Translations under genes and position numbers: made by a program
In this document: positions 1-10,027 of the stretch, piece by piece
How the letters are laid out: every line of letters begins with the position of its first letter
Position numbering within the stretch: the first letter of the stretch is position 1
Source of the DNA: Arenicellales bacterium
Lineage (GTDB): Bacteria > Pseudomonadota > Gammaproteobacteria > Arenicellales > JAANXG01
Assembly (NCBI GenBank): GCA_030066885.1
Contig: JASJAT010000040.1
Span: forward strand, 1-37,602
Reading direction: 5' to 3'
DNA: 37,602 nucleotides
The notes under the pieces: model-generated
Told to the model about the DNA's origin: nothing
Seen by the model: the letters and a program-made list of their open reading frames with translations, nothing else
Database searches by the model: none

Positions 1-836
1 GTAACCTGTATCAGCTTTTTCAAAGCCATGACTACCATTACAACCCCTGCTGCGTTCTGTAGCTGAAACGCCCCAGCCAGGGGAAGGTTTGGTAGCCCAT
101 AGTAACTGTCCTCAGGGCCAATCCAATCCCAACTAAAACCGTGGTCCATATACGAAAAGTGCTCACCGATCCGATAGAGGCTAGCTCCCGCCTTGGTGGC
201 GAATTCAACGACGGCATCGGGTGTATCTGGATCAGAACACACGGCCGGACAACCACCACGAATGATCCCGGCTTTCTCTGCCGCTATGGACTCCCGATCC
301 GCGCCTAACCAAAGCTGATGATCTATCGCCACGCTCGTAATTAGGGTGGCACACGAATCCACAGCGTTCACCGCATCTAAACGTCCACCCATACCCACCT
401 CTAACACAGCGATCTGCACTCCCTTTTGCTTAAAAAGGAGCAGCGCCGCAAGTGTTCCAAACTCAAAATAGGTAAGTGGAATGTCGCTACGTGCATCTTC
501 GATCGTTTCAAATGCCCAACAGAGTTCAGCCTCACTCACCATTTGCCGATCGACTTGAATCCTTTCAGCGTAACTGACCAGGTGTGGTGAGGTATAAGTA
601 CCAACGTGGAAACCGGCCTGGGAAAATATGGCAGTAAGCATTTCTACCGCAGAACCTTTACCGTTCGTACCAGCAACACTGATAACTTTATACTCCAACC
701 CGTCAGGAAGAATTTTGTGAAGGACTGCTTCCAAGCGATCCAGCGTAAGATCGATAGACCGAAAGTGAACGGATTCTATATACGCGAGCCATTGCCCCAG
801 TGAACGGTGGTCCTTCCCGTGTGCGGTATCAAGCAT
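1..836 (-). CDS. folC: Folylpolyglutamate synthase / dihydrofolate synthase FolC (3' part outside window)
   Basis: FolC ligates L-glutamate to dihydropteroate and then to folates in the cytoplasm, using ATP. The gene is read leftwards from an ATG at 836-834 and stays open to the window edge, so about 278 N-terminal residues are visible of a family usually 420-430 aa long. Seen directly: the P-loop VAGTNGKGS at residues 54-62, TSPHL shortly after it, FEFGTLAAL, and EVGMGGRLDAVN, all hallmarks of the Mur-ligase/FolC family. The ATG lies 5 nt after the accD stop, so it is probably translated from the accD transcript. The accD-folC order is classic for gammaproteobacteria. The C-terminal domain cannot be judged. 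Confidence 0.95.
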   Translation of the reverse strand, partial: MLDTAHGKDHRSLGQWLAYIESVHFRSIDLTLDRLEAVLHKILPDGLEYKVISVAGTNGKGSAVEMLTAIFSQAGFHVGTYTSPHLVSYAERIQVDRQMVSEAELCWAFETIEDARSDIPLTYFEFGTLAALLLFKQKGVQIAVLEVGMGGRLDAVNAVDSCATLITSVAIDHQLWLGADRESIAAEKAGIIRGGCPAVCSDPDTPDAVVEFATKAGASLYRIGEHFSYMDHGFSWDWIGPEDSYYGLPNLPLAGAFQLQNAAGVVMVVMALKKLIQV

Positions 837-841
837 CGTCG

Positions 842-1729
842 CTAACCCACAGATGATGATGCAGGTAGCTCCTCCCAATCAGGCATCAACGTACTCAGCA
901 AGTTGGCTACCTTTGATCGCATGTCCCGTCTATCTACGATCATATCTATAGCGCCATGGTCGAGCAGGAATTCCGCTCGCTGGAAACCATCCGGCAGGGT
1001 CTGCCTGACGGTCTGCTCTATAACACGCGGCCCGGCAAATCCAATTAATGCTTTGGGCTCAGCAATTATTACGTCCCCTAACATAGCCAAACTGGCTGAC
1101 ACTCCCCCCATCGTAGGGTCGGTGAGAACGGAAATAAACGGAATTTTGGCATTCGCCAGTTGTGTCAGCGCCGCACTTGTTTTGGCCATCTGCATTAGCG
1201 AGAACAACGCCTCCTGCATGCGTGCTCCACCGGAAGCACTGAAGCACACCAAAGGGATACGCTGGTCGATACACGCCTGTACCGCCCTTACGAATCGCTC
1301 TCCGACGACAGAACCCATCGATCCTCCCATGAATTCGAATTCGAAGGCGGCAGCAACCAGGGGTTTTTTTTCTAGTTCTCCTTGGCTGACAACCAGTGCG
1401 TCGGTGAGTCCCGTTGATTTTTGGGCCTCACTCAGTCGATCTTTATATCGCCGTTTGTCCTTGAATTTAAGCGTGTCTACTGGTCGGAGATCATGGGCAA
1501 TCTCGTGCTGCCCAGTTTGATCAAGAAATTGATTTAACCTGACTTGTGCGGGAACTCTTAAGTGTTGATCACATTTCGGACAAACTTCCAAATTCCTTTC
1601 TAGCTCAGCGCGATACAAAACCGCGCTGCAGTTTGGGCACTTTGTCCACAATCCTTCCGGTACACCCCGCTTTCCATCTCCAGTCCCCGACTTGATTTTC
1701 GGCGGGAGTATTTTCTCAAACCAATTCAC
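842..1729 (-). CDS. accD: Acetyl-CoA carboxylase carboxyltransferase subunit beta
   Basis: This is the beta subunit of the carboxyltransferase half of acetyl-CoA carboxylase; with AccA it moves CO2 from carboxybiotin to acetyl-CoA to form malonyl-CoA, the first step of fatty-acid synthesis. The 295-residue length is normal. The N-terminus carries the four-cysteine zinc ribbon (CPNC about residue 31, CPKC about residue 50), and the crotonase-like core includes [10 protein letters not shown] and [15 protein letters not shown] with the glycine-rich CoA/oxyanion loops. The ATG overlaps the trpA stop by 4 bp (ATGA), which indicates translational coupling, and folC follows after 5 nt. Confidence 0.97.
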   Translation of the reverse strand: MNWFEKILPPKIKSGTGDGKRGVPEGLWTKCPNCSAVLYRAELERNLEVCPKCDQHLRVPAQVRLNQFLDQTGQHEIAHDLRPVDTLKFKDKRRYKDRLSEAQKSTGLTDALVVSQGELEKKPLVAAAFEFEFMGGSMGSVVGERFVRAVQACIDQRIPLVCFSASGGARMQEALFSLMQMAKTSAALTQLANAKIPFISVLTDPTMGGVSASLAMLGDVIIAEPKALIGFAGPRVIEQTVRQTLPDGFQRAEFLLDHGAIDMIVDRRDMRSKVANLLSTLMPDWEELPASSSVG

Positions 1730-2556
1730 GTCGCTATCGACTCAACATCCCGTGCGTGTTTCACGGCATTGCTCAAGCTTTCTATGAATGCCGTCGCTTT
1801 ATCAATCAGTTGGTCGAGGTCCGTAGCGTTGTCAGCAACGATACGGACCAACGCGCTACCCACGATCACCGCATCGGCAAAACGGGCGATATCGGCGGCA
1901 GCGGCGGGACTATCGATACCAAAACCAACACCCACCGGTACTTTAGATGCAGATTTTATAACGTCCAACCGCGACTCAACTTCAGCGGCATCGACATGGG
2001 AGGCGCCGGTGACACCCCGCAAAGATACGTAGTAGATGAAACCACTGGCTTGCTTACAGATTAGTTGGATCCGGTCCGCCGTACTTGTCGGCGCCAATAA
2101 AAACACCTGTGAGATGTTATGCTGGCGTAATATATCGCTGAGTTCAGCCCCCTCTTCGGGTGGCATATCGACAACGATGATTCCGTCCGCACCTGCTTCG
2201 GCGAGAGCGGCGGAAAAACTTTCATAACCCATAATTTCTATTGGGTTAAGGTAACCCATAAGTACTATCGGGGTTGTGTCGTTGTCTTTTCGAAACTCAC
2301 GGACAAGGTTTAACACGTCATTCGTTCCTACCCCTTGTGACAACGCACGCTCACTGGCTTGCTGAATAACAGGCCCATCTGCCATCGGATCCGAGAATGG
2401 AACTCCCAGTTCTACAATGTCAGCGCCGGCACTGACCAATGCATGCATGAGTGGGACAGTAGTCTCTAGATTGGGGTCACCCGCAGTAATGAAAGTTATC
2501 AATGCCGGTTGGTTTTTACTTTTGAGCTCGGCAAACGTCGTATCAATTCTGGCCAT
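1726..2556 (-). CDS. trpA: Tryptophan synthase alpha subunit
   Basis: TrpA cleaves indole-3-glycerol phosphate to indole, which is channelled to TrpB in the alpha2-beta2 complex. The 276-aa protein is a TIM barrel of normal length. Visible landmarks are [11 protein letters not shown] near the N-terminus, the catalytic glutamate in [15 protein letters not shown], whose second Asp is also part of the active site, and the phosphate-binding GFGIDSP and VGSALVR segments near the C-terminus. The start ATG shares one base with the trpB stop (TAATG), and the gene overlaps accD by 4 bp, so trpB, trpA and accD look like one coupled unit. Confidence 0.97.
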   Translation of the reverse strand: MARIDTTFAELKSKNQPALITFITAGDPNLETTVPLMHALVSAGADIVELGVPFSDPMADGPVIQQASERALSQGVGTNDVLNLVREFRKDNDTTPIVLMGYLNPIEIMGYESFSAALAEAGADGIIVVDMPPEEGAELSDILRQHNISQVFLLAPTSTADRIQLICKQASGFIYYVSLRGVTGASHVDAAEVESRLDVIKSASKVPVGVGFGIDSPAAAADIARFADAVIVGSALVRIVADNATDLDQLIDKATAFIESLSNAVKHARDVESIAT

Positions 2557-3773
2557 TAAATTTTAATACCTTCGATTTCAGCGACGGTGTGAATATCCTT
2601 GTCACCTCGTCCCGACAAGTTCACCACAATCGATTGATCAGCACGCATTTCCCGGGCCAGCCGTGCAGCATAGGCAACGGCGTGACTCGATTCCAAAGCC
2701 GGAATTATGCCTTCCAATCGAGTCAACAGGTGGAAAGCATCCAACGCTTCCTGATCCGTAATCGCAAAGTATTTAGCACGGCCTATATCCTTTAACCAAG
2801 CGTGCTCGGGTCCCACGCCAGGATAATCCAACCCCGCAGATACCGAATGGGTCTCGATAATCTGGCCATTGTCGTCTTCCATAAGGTAAGTGCGCTGTCC
2901 GTGTAGTACACCGACCTTACCCGCGCAAAGTGGCGCCGCATGTTTACCGCTGTCTAGTCCTTCACCCGCCGCTTCGACACCGTGCAGTTGGACCTGTTCG
3001 TCAGAGATAAAAGGGTAAAAGATTCCTATCGCGTTAGAACCACCGCCCACACACGCCACGATTGCATCGGGCAGTTTCCCTGTTTGCTCTATCATTTGTG
3101 TTTTTGTCTCGCGCCCAATGACCGACTGAAAATCGCGAACCATTACCGGATAAGGATGGGGGCCGGCCACAGTGCCGATAATATAAAAGGTGTTATCGAC
3201 ATTTGTGACCCAGTCCCGCAAGGCCTCGTTGAGCGCATCTTTCAATGTTCTTGAGCCCGATTCAACTGGCACCACCTCTGCGCCCAGCAGCTTCATCCGA
3301 TAAACGTTAATGGCCTGCCGTTTGATATCTTCGGTGCCCATATAAACGACGCATTCCAGGCCCAGACGGGCTGCAACAGTAGCACTAGCCACGCCGTGCT
3401 GGCCGGCACCTGTCTCTGCGATTATTCGGGGTTTGCCCAGATGTTGAGCTAACAAAGCTTGGCCGACCGTATTGTTGATCTTGTGGGCACCCGTATGGTT
3501 CAAGTCTTCTCTTTTCAGAAAAATCTTTGCGCCACCACAATGCTCTGTCAACCGTTCGGCCAAATATAAAGGCGAGGGACGACCGACATAATGCTTCAAA
3601 TCCCGATCAAAACTCGCGAGAAAATCTGGGTCTTTTACAAAACGCTGGTAGGTCTGGTTCAACTCATCCAGCGCATGCATCAAAGTCTCTGCAACGAAGA
3701 TTCCACCATACGGTCCAAAGTGACCTTTGGCGTCCGGTTGTTCGTATTTTGATTTAGCTTCAACTGCACTCAT
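2556..3773 (-). CDS. trpB: Tryptophan synthase beta subunit
   Basis: TrpB is the PLP enzyme that condenses indole with L-serine to make tryptophan. The 405-aa length is typical of the TrpB1 type that partners TrpA. The PLP lysine is seen in [10 protein letters not shown], the catalytic Glu in AETGAGQHG, and the PLP-phosphate loop in [22 protein letters not shown] marks the usual N-terminus. The start overlaps the trpF stop by 4 bp and the stop overlaps the trpA start by 1 bp. No leader peptide with tandem Trp codons is visible upstream of trpF, so classical attenuation is not supported here. Confidence 0.98.
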   Translation of the reverse strand: MSAVEAKSKYEQPDAKGHFGPYGGIFVAETLMHALDELNQTYQRFVKDPDFLASFDRDLKHYVGRPSPLYLAERLTEHCGGAKIFLKREDLNHTGAHKINNTVGQALLAQHLGKPRIIAETGAGQHGVASATVAARLGLECVVYMGTEDIKRQAINVYRMKLLGAEVVPVESGSRTLKDALNEALRDWVTNVDNTFYIIGTVAGPHPYPVMVRDFQSVIGRETKTQMIEQTGKLPDAIVACVGGGSNAIGIFYPFISDEQVQLHGVEAAGEGLDSGKHAAPLCAGKVGVLHGQRTYLMEDDNGQIIETHSVSAGLDYPGVGPEHAWLKDIGRAKYFAITDQEALDAFHLLTRLEGIIPALESSHAVAYAARLAREMRADQSIVVNLSGRGDKDIHTVAEIEGIKI

Positions 3774-4408
3774 TTTTTGGTCTCTTTAACATCAACCGCG
3801 TTTACGGCACTAATGAATCGGCTAATCTCGGCGGCATCTTTCTTTCCCTTTTCGTGTTCGACACCGCTGCTGACATCAACAGCATAAGGCTGTACGGTAC
3901 GTATTGCTTCACCGACATTATCGGCATCTAGGCCGCCAGCCAGAATAACAGGTTTGACTATGGAATCCGGTAATCGCTGCCAGAAAAAAGATTCACCCGT
4001 CCCACCGTATATATCACTTTTCAATGTGTCCAATAACAGAGCCCTGGTGTCCGGAAAGTTACTTGCCAAGGTGCTGGCTTGTTCGATAGATCGAACACGC
4101 AGGGCTTTTATGTAGGGAATCCCATAAGAACTGCATAGTTGTGGGGACTCCTCACCATGCAATTGTAAAAGATTTAACGATACCTTTTTCAGTAAACTTT
4201 GTACTTGCTCAGTACTCTGATTGACCAATACACCTACCGCCGCAACGAAAGGAGGTAAAGTATTGATAATCTCTTGTGCCCGTTCGGCATCGATATAGCG
4301 CGAACTCGGCCGATAAAAAACAAATCCTAAGGCATCAGCACCTGCTTCGACCGCCGCATATGCATCTTCCTCTCGCGTTATACCGCATATTTTTACTTTT
4401 GTATTCAA
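3770..4408 (-). CDS. trpF: Phosphoribosylanthranilate isomerase
   Basis: TrpF performs the Amadori rearrangement of N-(5-phosphoribosyl)anthranilate to CdRP in tryptophan synthesis. It is a stand-alone 212-aa TIM barrel, not fused to TrpC as in enterics. The catalytic cysteine is in VKICGITR at the N-terminus, and the catalytic Asp/phosphate motif is in VDVSSGVE near residue 180. [12 protein letters not shown] and LQLHGEE are further family landmarks. It is the first trp gene of the trpF-trpB-trpA set. A 366-bp gap containing repeats separates it from truA upstream, so it may have its own promoter there, although I could not pick a convincing one. Confidence 0.96.
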   Translation of the reverse strand: MNTKVKICGITREEDAYAAVEAGADALGFVFYRPSSRYIDAERAQEIINTLPPFVAAVGVLVNQSTEQVQSLLKKVSLNLLQLHGEESPQLCSSYGIPYIKALRVRSIEQASTLASNFPDTRALLLDTLKSDIYGGTGESFFWQRLPDSIVKPVILAGGLDADNVGEAIRTVQPYAVDVSSGVEHEKGKKDAAEISRFISAVNAVDVKETKK

Positions 4409-4485
4409 TGAGTTACTTCCAATATTCGAGCCTGAACAGATTTACCTTGCACTATCCTCGTCTCGTCGTGCGACGGTCGTAGATC

Positions 4486-4538
4486 CTGTAGGAACAGTCC
4501 CCCTCGCCGTGATAAATCGGCCTGAGGTGCCCTTCTAA
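4486..4538. repeat. REP-like inverted pair (degenerate)
   Basis: This stretch begins CTGTAGGA, contains CTCGCCG, and reads back as the same kind of sequence on the other strand (compare GCGAGGGCACC...CCTACAG near 36039-36060). It matches the same degenerate pattern as the REP-like copies at 20612, 29788, 29967 and 36006. It lies in the otherwise gene-free 4409-4774 interval between truA and trpF. A short hairpin CGTCG/CGACG sits just upstream at about 4464-4475. This copy has decayed and the call rests on the pattern of the better copies. Confidence 0.5.
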
Positions 4539-4751
4539 ACCGGAGTGTCATTCAAGCCGTATTGTTCTCTCGCAATGGAGCAAAGCCCGCCAAGAAAGAC
4601 ATATTAACACTTTAGTATTTGGTCATTGTGCTGGGATAGTAGTAGCACCAGGACACGGCCTCGCAATGCCATCTTATAGGCTTTGCGAGCTTAGCGTGGC
4701 GAGAGCTCGTTTGAATGGACACAGGTCGAGGACTCTTAAAAGGTACTGTGT

Positions 4752-4772
4752 TAAAAAAGTATACTGTCCCCG
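4752..4772. repeat. Single end of the GTATACTGTCCCC palindromic repeat
   Basis: Positions 4754-4772 are identical over 19 bases to both ends of the 134-bp element at 35964-36097 (core AAAAAGTATACTGTCCCCG). Here there is only one end, and no inverted partner is visible in the 366-bp gap. Read on the minus strand it begins 2 nt after the truA stop codon and ends in a T-run, so it might also act as a weak 3' processing or termination signal. It is probably a solo end or remnant of the element. Confidence 0.7.
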
Positions 4773-4774
4773 AG

Positions 4775-5554
4775 CTACCAATATCGAACGGCCATGGTGG
4801 ATTCGGGAATATGGTAGTCTATCGGGTAGCTCACTGCGGCGAGGTATAGGCCATGAGGTGGGGCAGTGACTCCCGCCTTCGCACGGTCACGCGCAACTAA
4901 AACTTCTTCCACCCAAGATACGGATTTCTCACCCGCCCCCACTGCAACCAGTGTTCCCACTATGTTACGGACCATATGTTGCAAAAACGCGTCGGCTTCC
5001 ACGTCAAACCAAATCCAGCTCGCAGTAAATCCGATGTCCAAACACGATAAACGGCGTACCGGGCTTGTAGCCTGGCAGCCTGCGGCCTGAAATGAACTGA
5101 AATCATGTCGACCCAGCAGTGGAGTTTTCGCCGTACACATTGCCTCGACGTCAAGCAACCGGTGCTCCCAGCAAGCCCTTGTTCTAAACAGGGCGGAGGG
5201 CTCTCGCCTATTTAGAATGATATACCTATAAGACCGCTTTACCGCGCTGTACCGGGCATGGAATTCATCCGTCATTTCACGCACCCACAGCAGACACACA
5301 TCGTCTGGCAAATAAGTGTTTACCCCACGCAGCCACTGAAAAGGCGTACGCCGGGCTGCGGTATTGAAGTGAATCACCTGCCCGGTTGCGTGAACACCGG
5401 AGTCAGTGCGACCGGCAGCGATAACTTTTATAGGATGATTGGCAACTCTTGTAATCGCGTGTTCAAGGCACTGCTGTACTGTGCGCTTTTCATCCTGATG
5501 TTGCCAACCTTTGAAACCTGAACCATCGTACTCAATCCCTGCCGCGATACGCAC
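4775..5554 (-). CDS. truA: tRNA pseudouridine(38-40) synthase TruA
   Basis: TruA isomerises uridines 38-40 in the anticodon arm of many tRNAs. The 259-residue length fits the family. The catalytic aspartate is in AAGRTDSGVHA, and further landmarks are YDGSGFKGWQ at the N-terminus, YRYIILNR, and FLQHMVRNIVGTL in the second half. The gene follows fimV by 29 bp, the same order as in Pseudomonas. Its stop codon abuts a solo copy of the GTATACTGTCCCC repeat. The last roughly 15 residues look extended and variable, so the 3' end may have been reshaped by that repeat. Confidence 0.97.
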   Translation of the reverse strand: MRIAAGIEYDGSGFKGWQHQDEKRTVQQCLEHAITRVANHPIKVIAAGRTDSGVHATGQVIHFNTAARRTPFQWLRGVNTYLPDDVCLLWVREMTDEFHARYSAVKRSYRYIILNRREPSALFRTRACWEHRLLDVEAMCTAKTPLLGRHDFSSFQAAGCQATSPVRRLSCLDIGFTASWIWFDVEADAFLQHMVRNIVGTLVAVGAGEKSVSWVEEVLVARDRAKAGVTAPPHGLYLAAVSYPIDYHIPESTMAVRYW

Positions 5555-5583
5555 GAAGCTGAAAAAACCACATTCGACAATGT

Positions 5584-8500
5584 CTAGTTTATTTGCGCTG
5601 CCAGTTCTGCTGCCTGATTTTTCTGGTCAGGACTGCCTTCTTTCAGAACTTCATCGATAATACTTCTGGCGCCCGCTTTATCACCCATATTGAGATAGGC
5701 CTGTGCCAGATCGAGTTTAGTTGCGGCCTCGTCCCATTGCTCGGTTTGCTCTGCATCATCTCCAGCATTCTCGATGTCGGAATCGGAATCCAAACTGGTG
5801 GGTTCCAGTTCGAAGCTGGTCTCATCGAGGTTCTGGTCCTGTGCATCCTCGAGGCTGGCAAAATCCCGATCCAGAGCACCTTGTTCCACCGAGTTATCCT
5901 CTACACCAATTTGGGATTCTTTCAACGCCATCTCGGACTCTTCTGATAACTCTAAATCGAAGTCTATAAGTTCTTCTTTCGGCAAATCCTCTTGCGCAGC
6001 TTGGGTGGCCTTGGCTTCGGCATCCTGCGTATCAACGACTGGCTCTCCGAGGTCAATGTCAAAATCAAGTTCTGAAGGATCAGTAGTTGCGAAGTTCAAC
6101 ATTTCTGCGTTTTCAGAATCTTCAGGTGATTTTTCGTCAGGTGATTTTTCCGCTTCAGAAACTTCGGCAGACATCGACACAGCTGTTTCTTCCATCTGTT
6201 TACCCAGTCGGTCGAGTTCCTCATCTAATCCGACATTTTGGTCGGGGGCCGGGAATGGATGTAGGGCCGGGTCCAGTGTATCGGCAGGCTGCTCACCTTC
6301 TTCTGCACCGACCTCTGCAATGTCTTCTGATGCCGGCATAGGCTCTAATGAGCTCAGCTCAGTTGGGGTTTCTTCCGGCTCAGTGGGGACTTCCTCTAAC
6401 GATTCTGACGCCGGTGCAGTCGCCAGCACCTCTTCTAAAGTATCTGAGGCGGCTTCAGCTATAGTTTCCTCATTTGAAGATTCAATCTTAGGCTGCTCCA
6501 GTGTTTCGCTTATCGATTCAGTCAGAGACTCTTCTACGGAGCTTGGTACCTCCTGCGAAAACAGTGGATTGTTGGGATTCATTTTGAGCCCCATCTCAAC
6601 CACTTTATTCCAAGTTTCCGCATCTCCCTGCTCACCAGCCGGGTATAGTTCTTCTGCTAATGTCTCAAAAGAATTGAGATCATTTCGTTGCTGGTAGATC
6701 TCCAACAATTTAAGCTTCAGCTCGTGGCGGCTCGGATCCCTGCCTGCAGCTTCTTTTAAGACTTCTTCTGCTTGCTCGTCCCGACCGTACGCCAGGTACA
6801 CTTCAGCTTCGGCCAAGGGGTCAACTTCGTCGGCTTGCATTGTGCCCATGCCGGCCATACCAAAATCGCTTAAAAATGAGGTATCCGTGCCCGTTCCCGT
6901 TGCTTCAGTATCCGTCGTTTCTGTCTGTCCATCCAGCGCGCTACCGGACAGTATGCTTTCCTCGAATTCGGCGATCGACCGGCGGCGGCGCATGATCAAC
7001 AGCAACGCAACCAGCAATACCAATATGCCGACCACTGCGGCGATAATAGTCATTGAACTGCCAACGAACGTATCGAGCAGGCTCTCCCACCAGGCTTTTG
7101 AAGACCTTTGAACCACGGGTTGCGCGACCGGTTGCTCCGTGATGGGTTCTATCACAGCTTGCTCAGGTCGGGTCGCGGCTGCTTCTTGCCCTGTTTGCTG
7201 TTCGGCCTGTTGAGCTAGGGAGGCCTGTTGCGCAGCTTGTGCGGCCTCCTGCTGCGCTTGTAGTGCTTGTTGTTCCGCCTCGGCCACCTGCTGAGACGCT
7301 TGCTGCTCAGCTTGCGCAACCTGTTCAGCGGCTTGTTGTTCGACTTGTGCTGCTTGCTGCTGTGCTTGGGTCAGTTGCTCCTGAACTTGCGCCGCTTGTT
7401 GTTGGGCCTGTGTGGCTTGAGCCTGGGCTTCGGCTGCCTGTTGTTGGGCGAGGGCCAGCTCCTGGCTTTCCAATTCGACCAGTCTTTGCGCGTTCTCAAC
7501 CTGTCCTTCGAGCAGGGTGATTCTTTCCTGCATTTGTTTATTTTGCAGTTCACTCGACACCAGTGCCTCTTCAATCGTGGCGATCTGGTCTCTCAAAGCA
7601 GCGATCTCTTTGTCCGCGGCGGCCTTTACCGCATCGATTTCGGCTTGAGCGCCGGGTGAACCCGCGACCTGACCTTCTTCTTGCTCTAACGTAGCGCGTA
7701 CAATTTTCAACAAGTCTTGCTCAGCGGTGGCTGACCCTGCAGCAGGAGTTTCGGGTGCTGCTTCAGCGGTACTCTCCGCCGCCTCGGGCGCTGTCTCCGT
7801 AACCTCGGGGGTGGTCATCGCCGTCTCCGGCGCTGTCTCTGTTACCTCTGGTGCACCTTCTTCTGCCGGCTCGGCTGCAACTGCTGGTGCTTGTGCAGTC
7901 GTTTCCTCCGGCGTGGCTTGCATTGTTTCAGCTTCTGGTTCTGCAGGCGCGGTCGCAACTGTGGGCTCTGCGGCAGGCATTGGCGTCTCAGTCGACGCTG
8001 TGTCGGGGGTCGGAACTTTCATGACACCGCTGGTTTCCGCCAACGCCATTTTGTAAGACTCCCATTCGGCCAACTGAGTCTGATAGGTTTGGCTCGCTTC
8101 CTCCTTGGAGATTGACGTGACTGAATCGAAGTCAGACAGACGTAAAATCTGCCCGACTTTCAGACGGTTTATATTATTGTCCACAAACGCCTGAGGATTC
8201 TCTCTAAGCAGGGCAATCATAATTTGAAAAATATTCGCATCAGAACCACGTGTGTCGAGCCGGGACGCGATACCCCATAGCGTGTCACCACGCTCAGTCA
8301 TTCCATACTCCGCCCCGCTGAATTCGGATACCGAAGTTTGCTCTTGTAGCTGGGGTGCGGGTTCACTCTCTTTTTCAGGTTGCTGTGCCGCGGCCATGCT
8401 AGCGCCGCCCGGCTCGGCCTGCTCTGCTACACCTGGGGTGTTCACCGCGATGGATTGCTGCGCAGCGTACAGAGGTGGATCGAGCAACGCTGTGTATTCA

Positions 8501-8877
8501 CGAATCAATTTACCATCGGACCATTCGGCACGGATGAGAAAATGCAAAAACGGTTCTTTAACCGGTTGCGTCGTATTGATGCGAATGGCCGGATTACCAA
8601 CCTTCCGAATCCGGAACTCAAGCTGACCCAAGAAGACGTCGCGGTCGATGCCGGCGCGCTGGAAATCTTCCGCGGAACCCAAATTGACTTCCAAGGTCTC
8701 CAACTCGTTTTCGGTCACCGATTTCAACTCAATTTCAGCTACCAGGGGTTCATCTAGTGCTGAGAGCACTTTTAGGTTACCTAATCCTAAAGCATGGACC
8801 TGATTGACAAAGAAGAAGGCTACAAGACTGATTAAGAGCCTGCGGAGATCGAAACAGCGCTGGTGCCGGGTTGTCAT
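5584..8877 (-). CDS. fimV: FimV, LysM-containing polar hub protein for type IV pili
   Basis: FimV is an inner-membrane, peptidoglycan-binding scaffold that in Pseudomonas localises the type IV pilus machinery and tunes cAMP signalling. The 1097-aa protein has every family part in order: a signal peptide ending VHALG (cut near residue 30), the conserved N-terminal periplasmic domain, a LysM domain from about residue 195 (ERGDTLWGIASRL...VGQILRLS), an Ala/Pro/Glu-rich linker, a long Gln/Ala coiled coil at about residues 415-570, one membrane helix near residues 605-630 followed by RRRR, an acidic cytoplasmic region with a TPR-like segment (AEVYLAYGRDEQAEEVL), and the conserved C-terminal FimV TPR motif (LDLAQAYLNMGDKAGAR). 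It lies between asd and truA, as in Pseudomonas. Confidence 0.95.
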   Translation of the reverse strand: MTTRHQRCFDLRRLLISLVAFFFVNQVHALGLGNLKVLSALDEPLVAEIELKSVTENELETLEVNLGSAEDFQRAGIDRDVFLGQLEFRIRKVGNPAIRINTTQPVKEPFLHFLIRAEWSDGKLIREYTALLDPPLYAAQQSIAVNTPGVAEQAEPGGASMAAAQQPEKESEPAPQLQEQTSVSEFSGAEYGMTERGDTLWGIASRLDTRGSDANIFQIMIALLRENPQAFVDNNINRLKVGQILRLSDFDSVTSISKEEASQTYQTQLAEWESYKMALAETSGVMKVPTPDTASTETPMPAAEPTVATAPAEPEAETMQATPEETTAQAPAVAAEPAEEGAPEVTETAPETAMTTPEVTETAPEAAESTAEAAPETPAAGSATAEQDLLKIVRATLEQEEGQVAGSPGAQAEIDAVKAAADKEIAALRDQIATIEEALVSSELQNKQMQERITLLEGQVENAQRLVELESQELALAQQQAAEAQAQATQAQQQAAQVQEQLTQAQQQAAQVEQQAAEQVAQAEQQASQQVAEAEQQALQAQQEAAQAAQQASLAQQAEQQTGQEAAATRPEQAVIEPITEQPVAQPVVQRSSKAWWESLLDTFVGSSMTIIAAVVGILVLLVALLLIMRRRRSIAEFEESILSGSALDGQTETTDTEATGTGTDTSFLSDFGMAGMGTMQADEVDPLAEAEVYLAYGRDEQAEEVLKEAAGRDPSRHELKLKLLEIYQQRNDLNSFETLAEELYPAGEQGDAETWNKVVEMGLKMNPNNPLFSQEVPSSVEESLTESISETLEQPKIESSNEETIAEAASDTLEEVLATAPASESLEEVPTEPEETPTELSSLEPMPASEDIAEVGAEEGEQPADTLDPALHPFPAPDQNVGLDEELDRLGKQMEETAVSMSAEVSEAEKSPDEKSPEDSENAEMLNFATTDPSELDFDIDLGEPVVDTQDAEAKATQAAQEDLPKEELIDFDLELSEESEMALKESQIGVEDNSVEQGALDRDFASLEDAQDQNLDETSFELEPTSLDSDSDIENAGDDAEQTEQWDEAATKLDLAQAYLNMGDKAGARSIIDEVLKEGSPDQKNQAAELAAQIN

Positions 8878-8985
8878 AGGTTTGTACTCGTGTATGCCCG
8901 TTTATTTGTCGGAAAACCGCTTTTTTGACCTGCAGTTAGCTGGCCACTTTAGCAAATGTCCTCACAAAATAAGAATAACTTACAG

Positions 8986-10014
8986 TTACATATAGCTTTT
9001 TAGCAAATGTTCGGCGATCTGTACACTGTTTAGAGCTGCTCCTTTGCGCACATTATCGGCTACAACCCATAAGTTTAGGCCGCGGTCGTGGGAAATATCC
9101 TCCCTAATTCGGCCCACATACACGGCATCACGGGCAGCACCTTCGGTCACAGCAGTGGGATAACCGCCATCCACCATATCGTCTATTACCTCAACACCCG
9201 GTGCATGTCGCAGCAATTCACGTGCGGAATCGGCCGTGATCTTTTCCACGGTCTCCACATGAACCGCTTCGGAATGCCCATAAAACACAGGAATCCTTAC
9301 TGTAGTTGCGTTGACGCGAATAGACGGGTCACCCATTATCTTTTGGGTCTCCCAAACTATTTTCATCTCCTCTTTTGTATAGCCGTTTTCTTGGAAAACG
9401 TCTATATGTGGCAACGCGTTAAATGCAATTTGTTTCGGGTACACCTCGGTTTTGATCTTCTTGCCATTCAATAGCGCCGCAGTTTGTTCCGCCAACTCTT
9501 CCACTGCGTTCTTTCCCGACCCGGAAACAGCCTGATAGGTACAGACATTGATGCGCTCGATACCGACACTGTCGTAAATAGGCTTCAACGCAACCACCAT
9601 TTGTATGGTAGAACAGTTTGGATTCGCAATAATACCGTGATGCGTATAGTCTCGTATCGCTTCCGGATTCACTTCGGGGACCACTAAAGGTATTTCATCG
9701 TCATAGCGAAACTGAGACGTGTTGTCGATGACCACGCAGCCTCCGGCAACCGCGCGCGGAGCATGTAGTTTGGAAACAGCTGCCCCCGCTGAAAACAATC
9801 CGATATCGACCTTGCTAAAGTCGAACTTTGCCAGATCTTCTACTGGTATCTCGCTGCCGTTAAATTTAACTGACTTCCCTGCTGACCGTTCACTGGCTAA
9901 GGCGAATACCTCCCGTACCGGGAAATCCCGCTGGGCCAGAATTTCCAGCATACTTTCACCGACGACCCCCGTCGCGCCCACTACGGCGACGTTACAGTGT
10001 TTAGGTGTATTCAT
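8986..10014 (-). CDS. asd: Aspartate-semialdehyde dehydrogenase
   Basis: Asd reduces aspartyl phosphate to aspartate semialdehyde with NADPH, feeding lysine, diaminopimelate, threonine and methionine synthesis. The 342-aa length is typical of the shorter bacterial and Gram-positive-like Asd class. The NADP-binding VGATGVVGESML is at the N-terminus, the catalytic cysteine is in ANPNCSTIQMV near residue 131, and the segment RIPVFYGHSEAVHVE carries the substrate-binding residues including the catalytic His. It begins 13 nt after leuB ends, in the common gammaproteobacterial leuB-asd order. Confidence 0.97.
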   Translation of the reverse strand: MNTPKHCNVAVVGATGVVGESMLEILAQRDFPVREVFALASERSAGKSVKFNGSEIPVEDLAKFDFSKVDIGLFSAGAAVSKLHAPRAVAGGCVVIDNTSQFRYDDEIPLVVPEVNPEAIRDYTHHGIIANPNCSTIQMVVALKPIYDSVGIERINVCTYQAVSGSGKNAVEELAEQTAALLNGKKIKTEVYPKQIAFNALPHIDVFQENGYTKEEMKIVWETQKIMGDPSIRVNATTVRIPVFYGHSEAVHVETVEKITADSARELLRHAPGVEVIDDMVDGGYPTAVTEGAARDAVYVGRIREDISHDRGLNLWVVADNVRKGAALNSVQIAEHLLKSYM

Positions 10015-10027
10015 ACAGTTCAGGCCA

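Noticed and set aside
903-1520. 205-codon plus-strand frame opposite accD
   Set aside because: It lies wholly inside accD, which is certain; no recognisable protein features.
4409-4774. Trp attenuator ahead of trpF
   Set aside because: No short leader frame with tandem Trp codons and no terminator/antiterminator pair; the gap holds repeats instead.
5774-6697. 307-codon open frame on the plus strand opposite fimV
   Set aside because: Ser-rich translation of the complementary strand of the acidic FimV region; FimV itself has all family domains, so this is a shadow frame.
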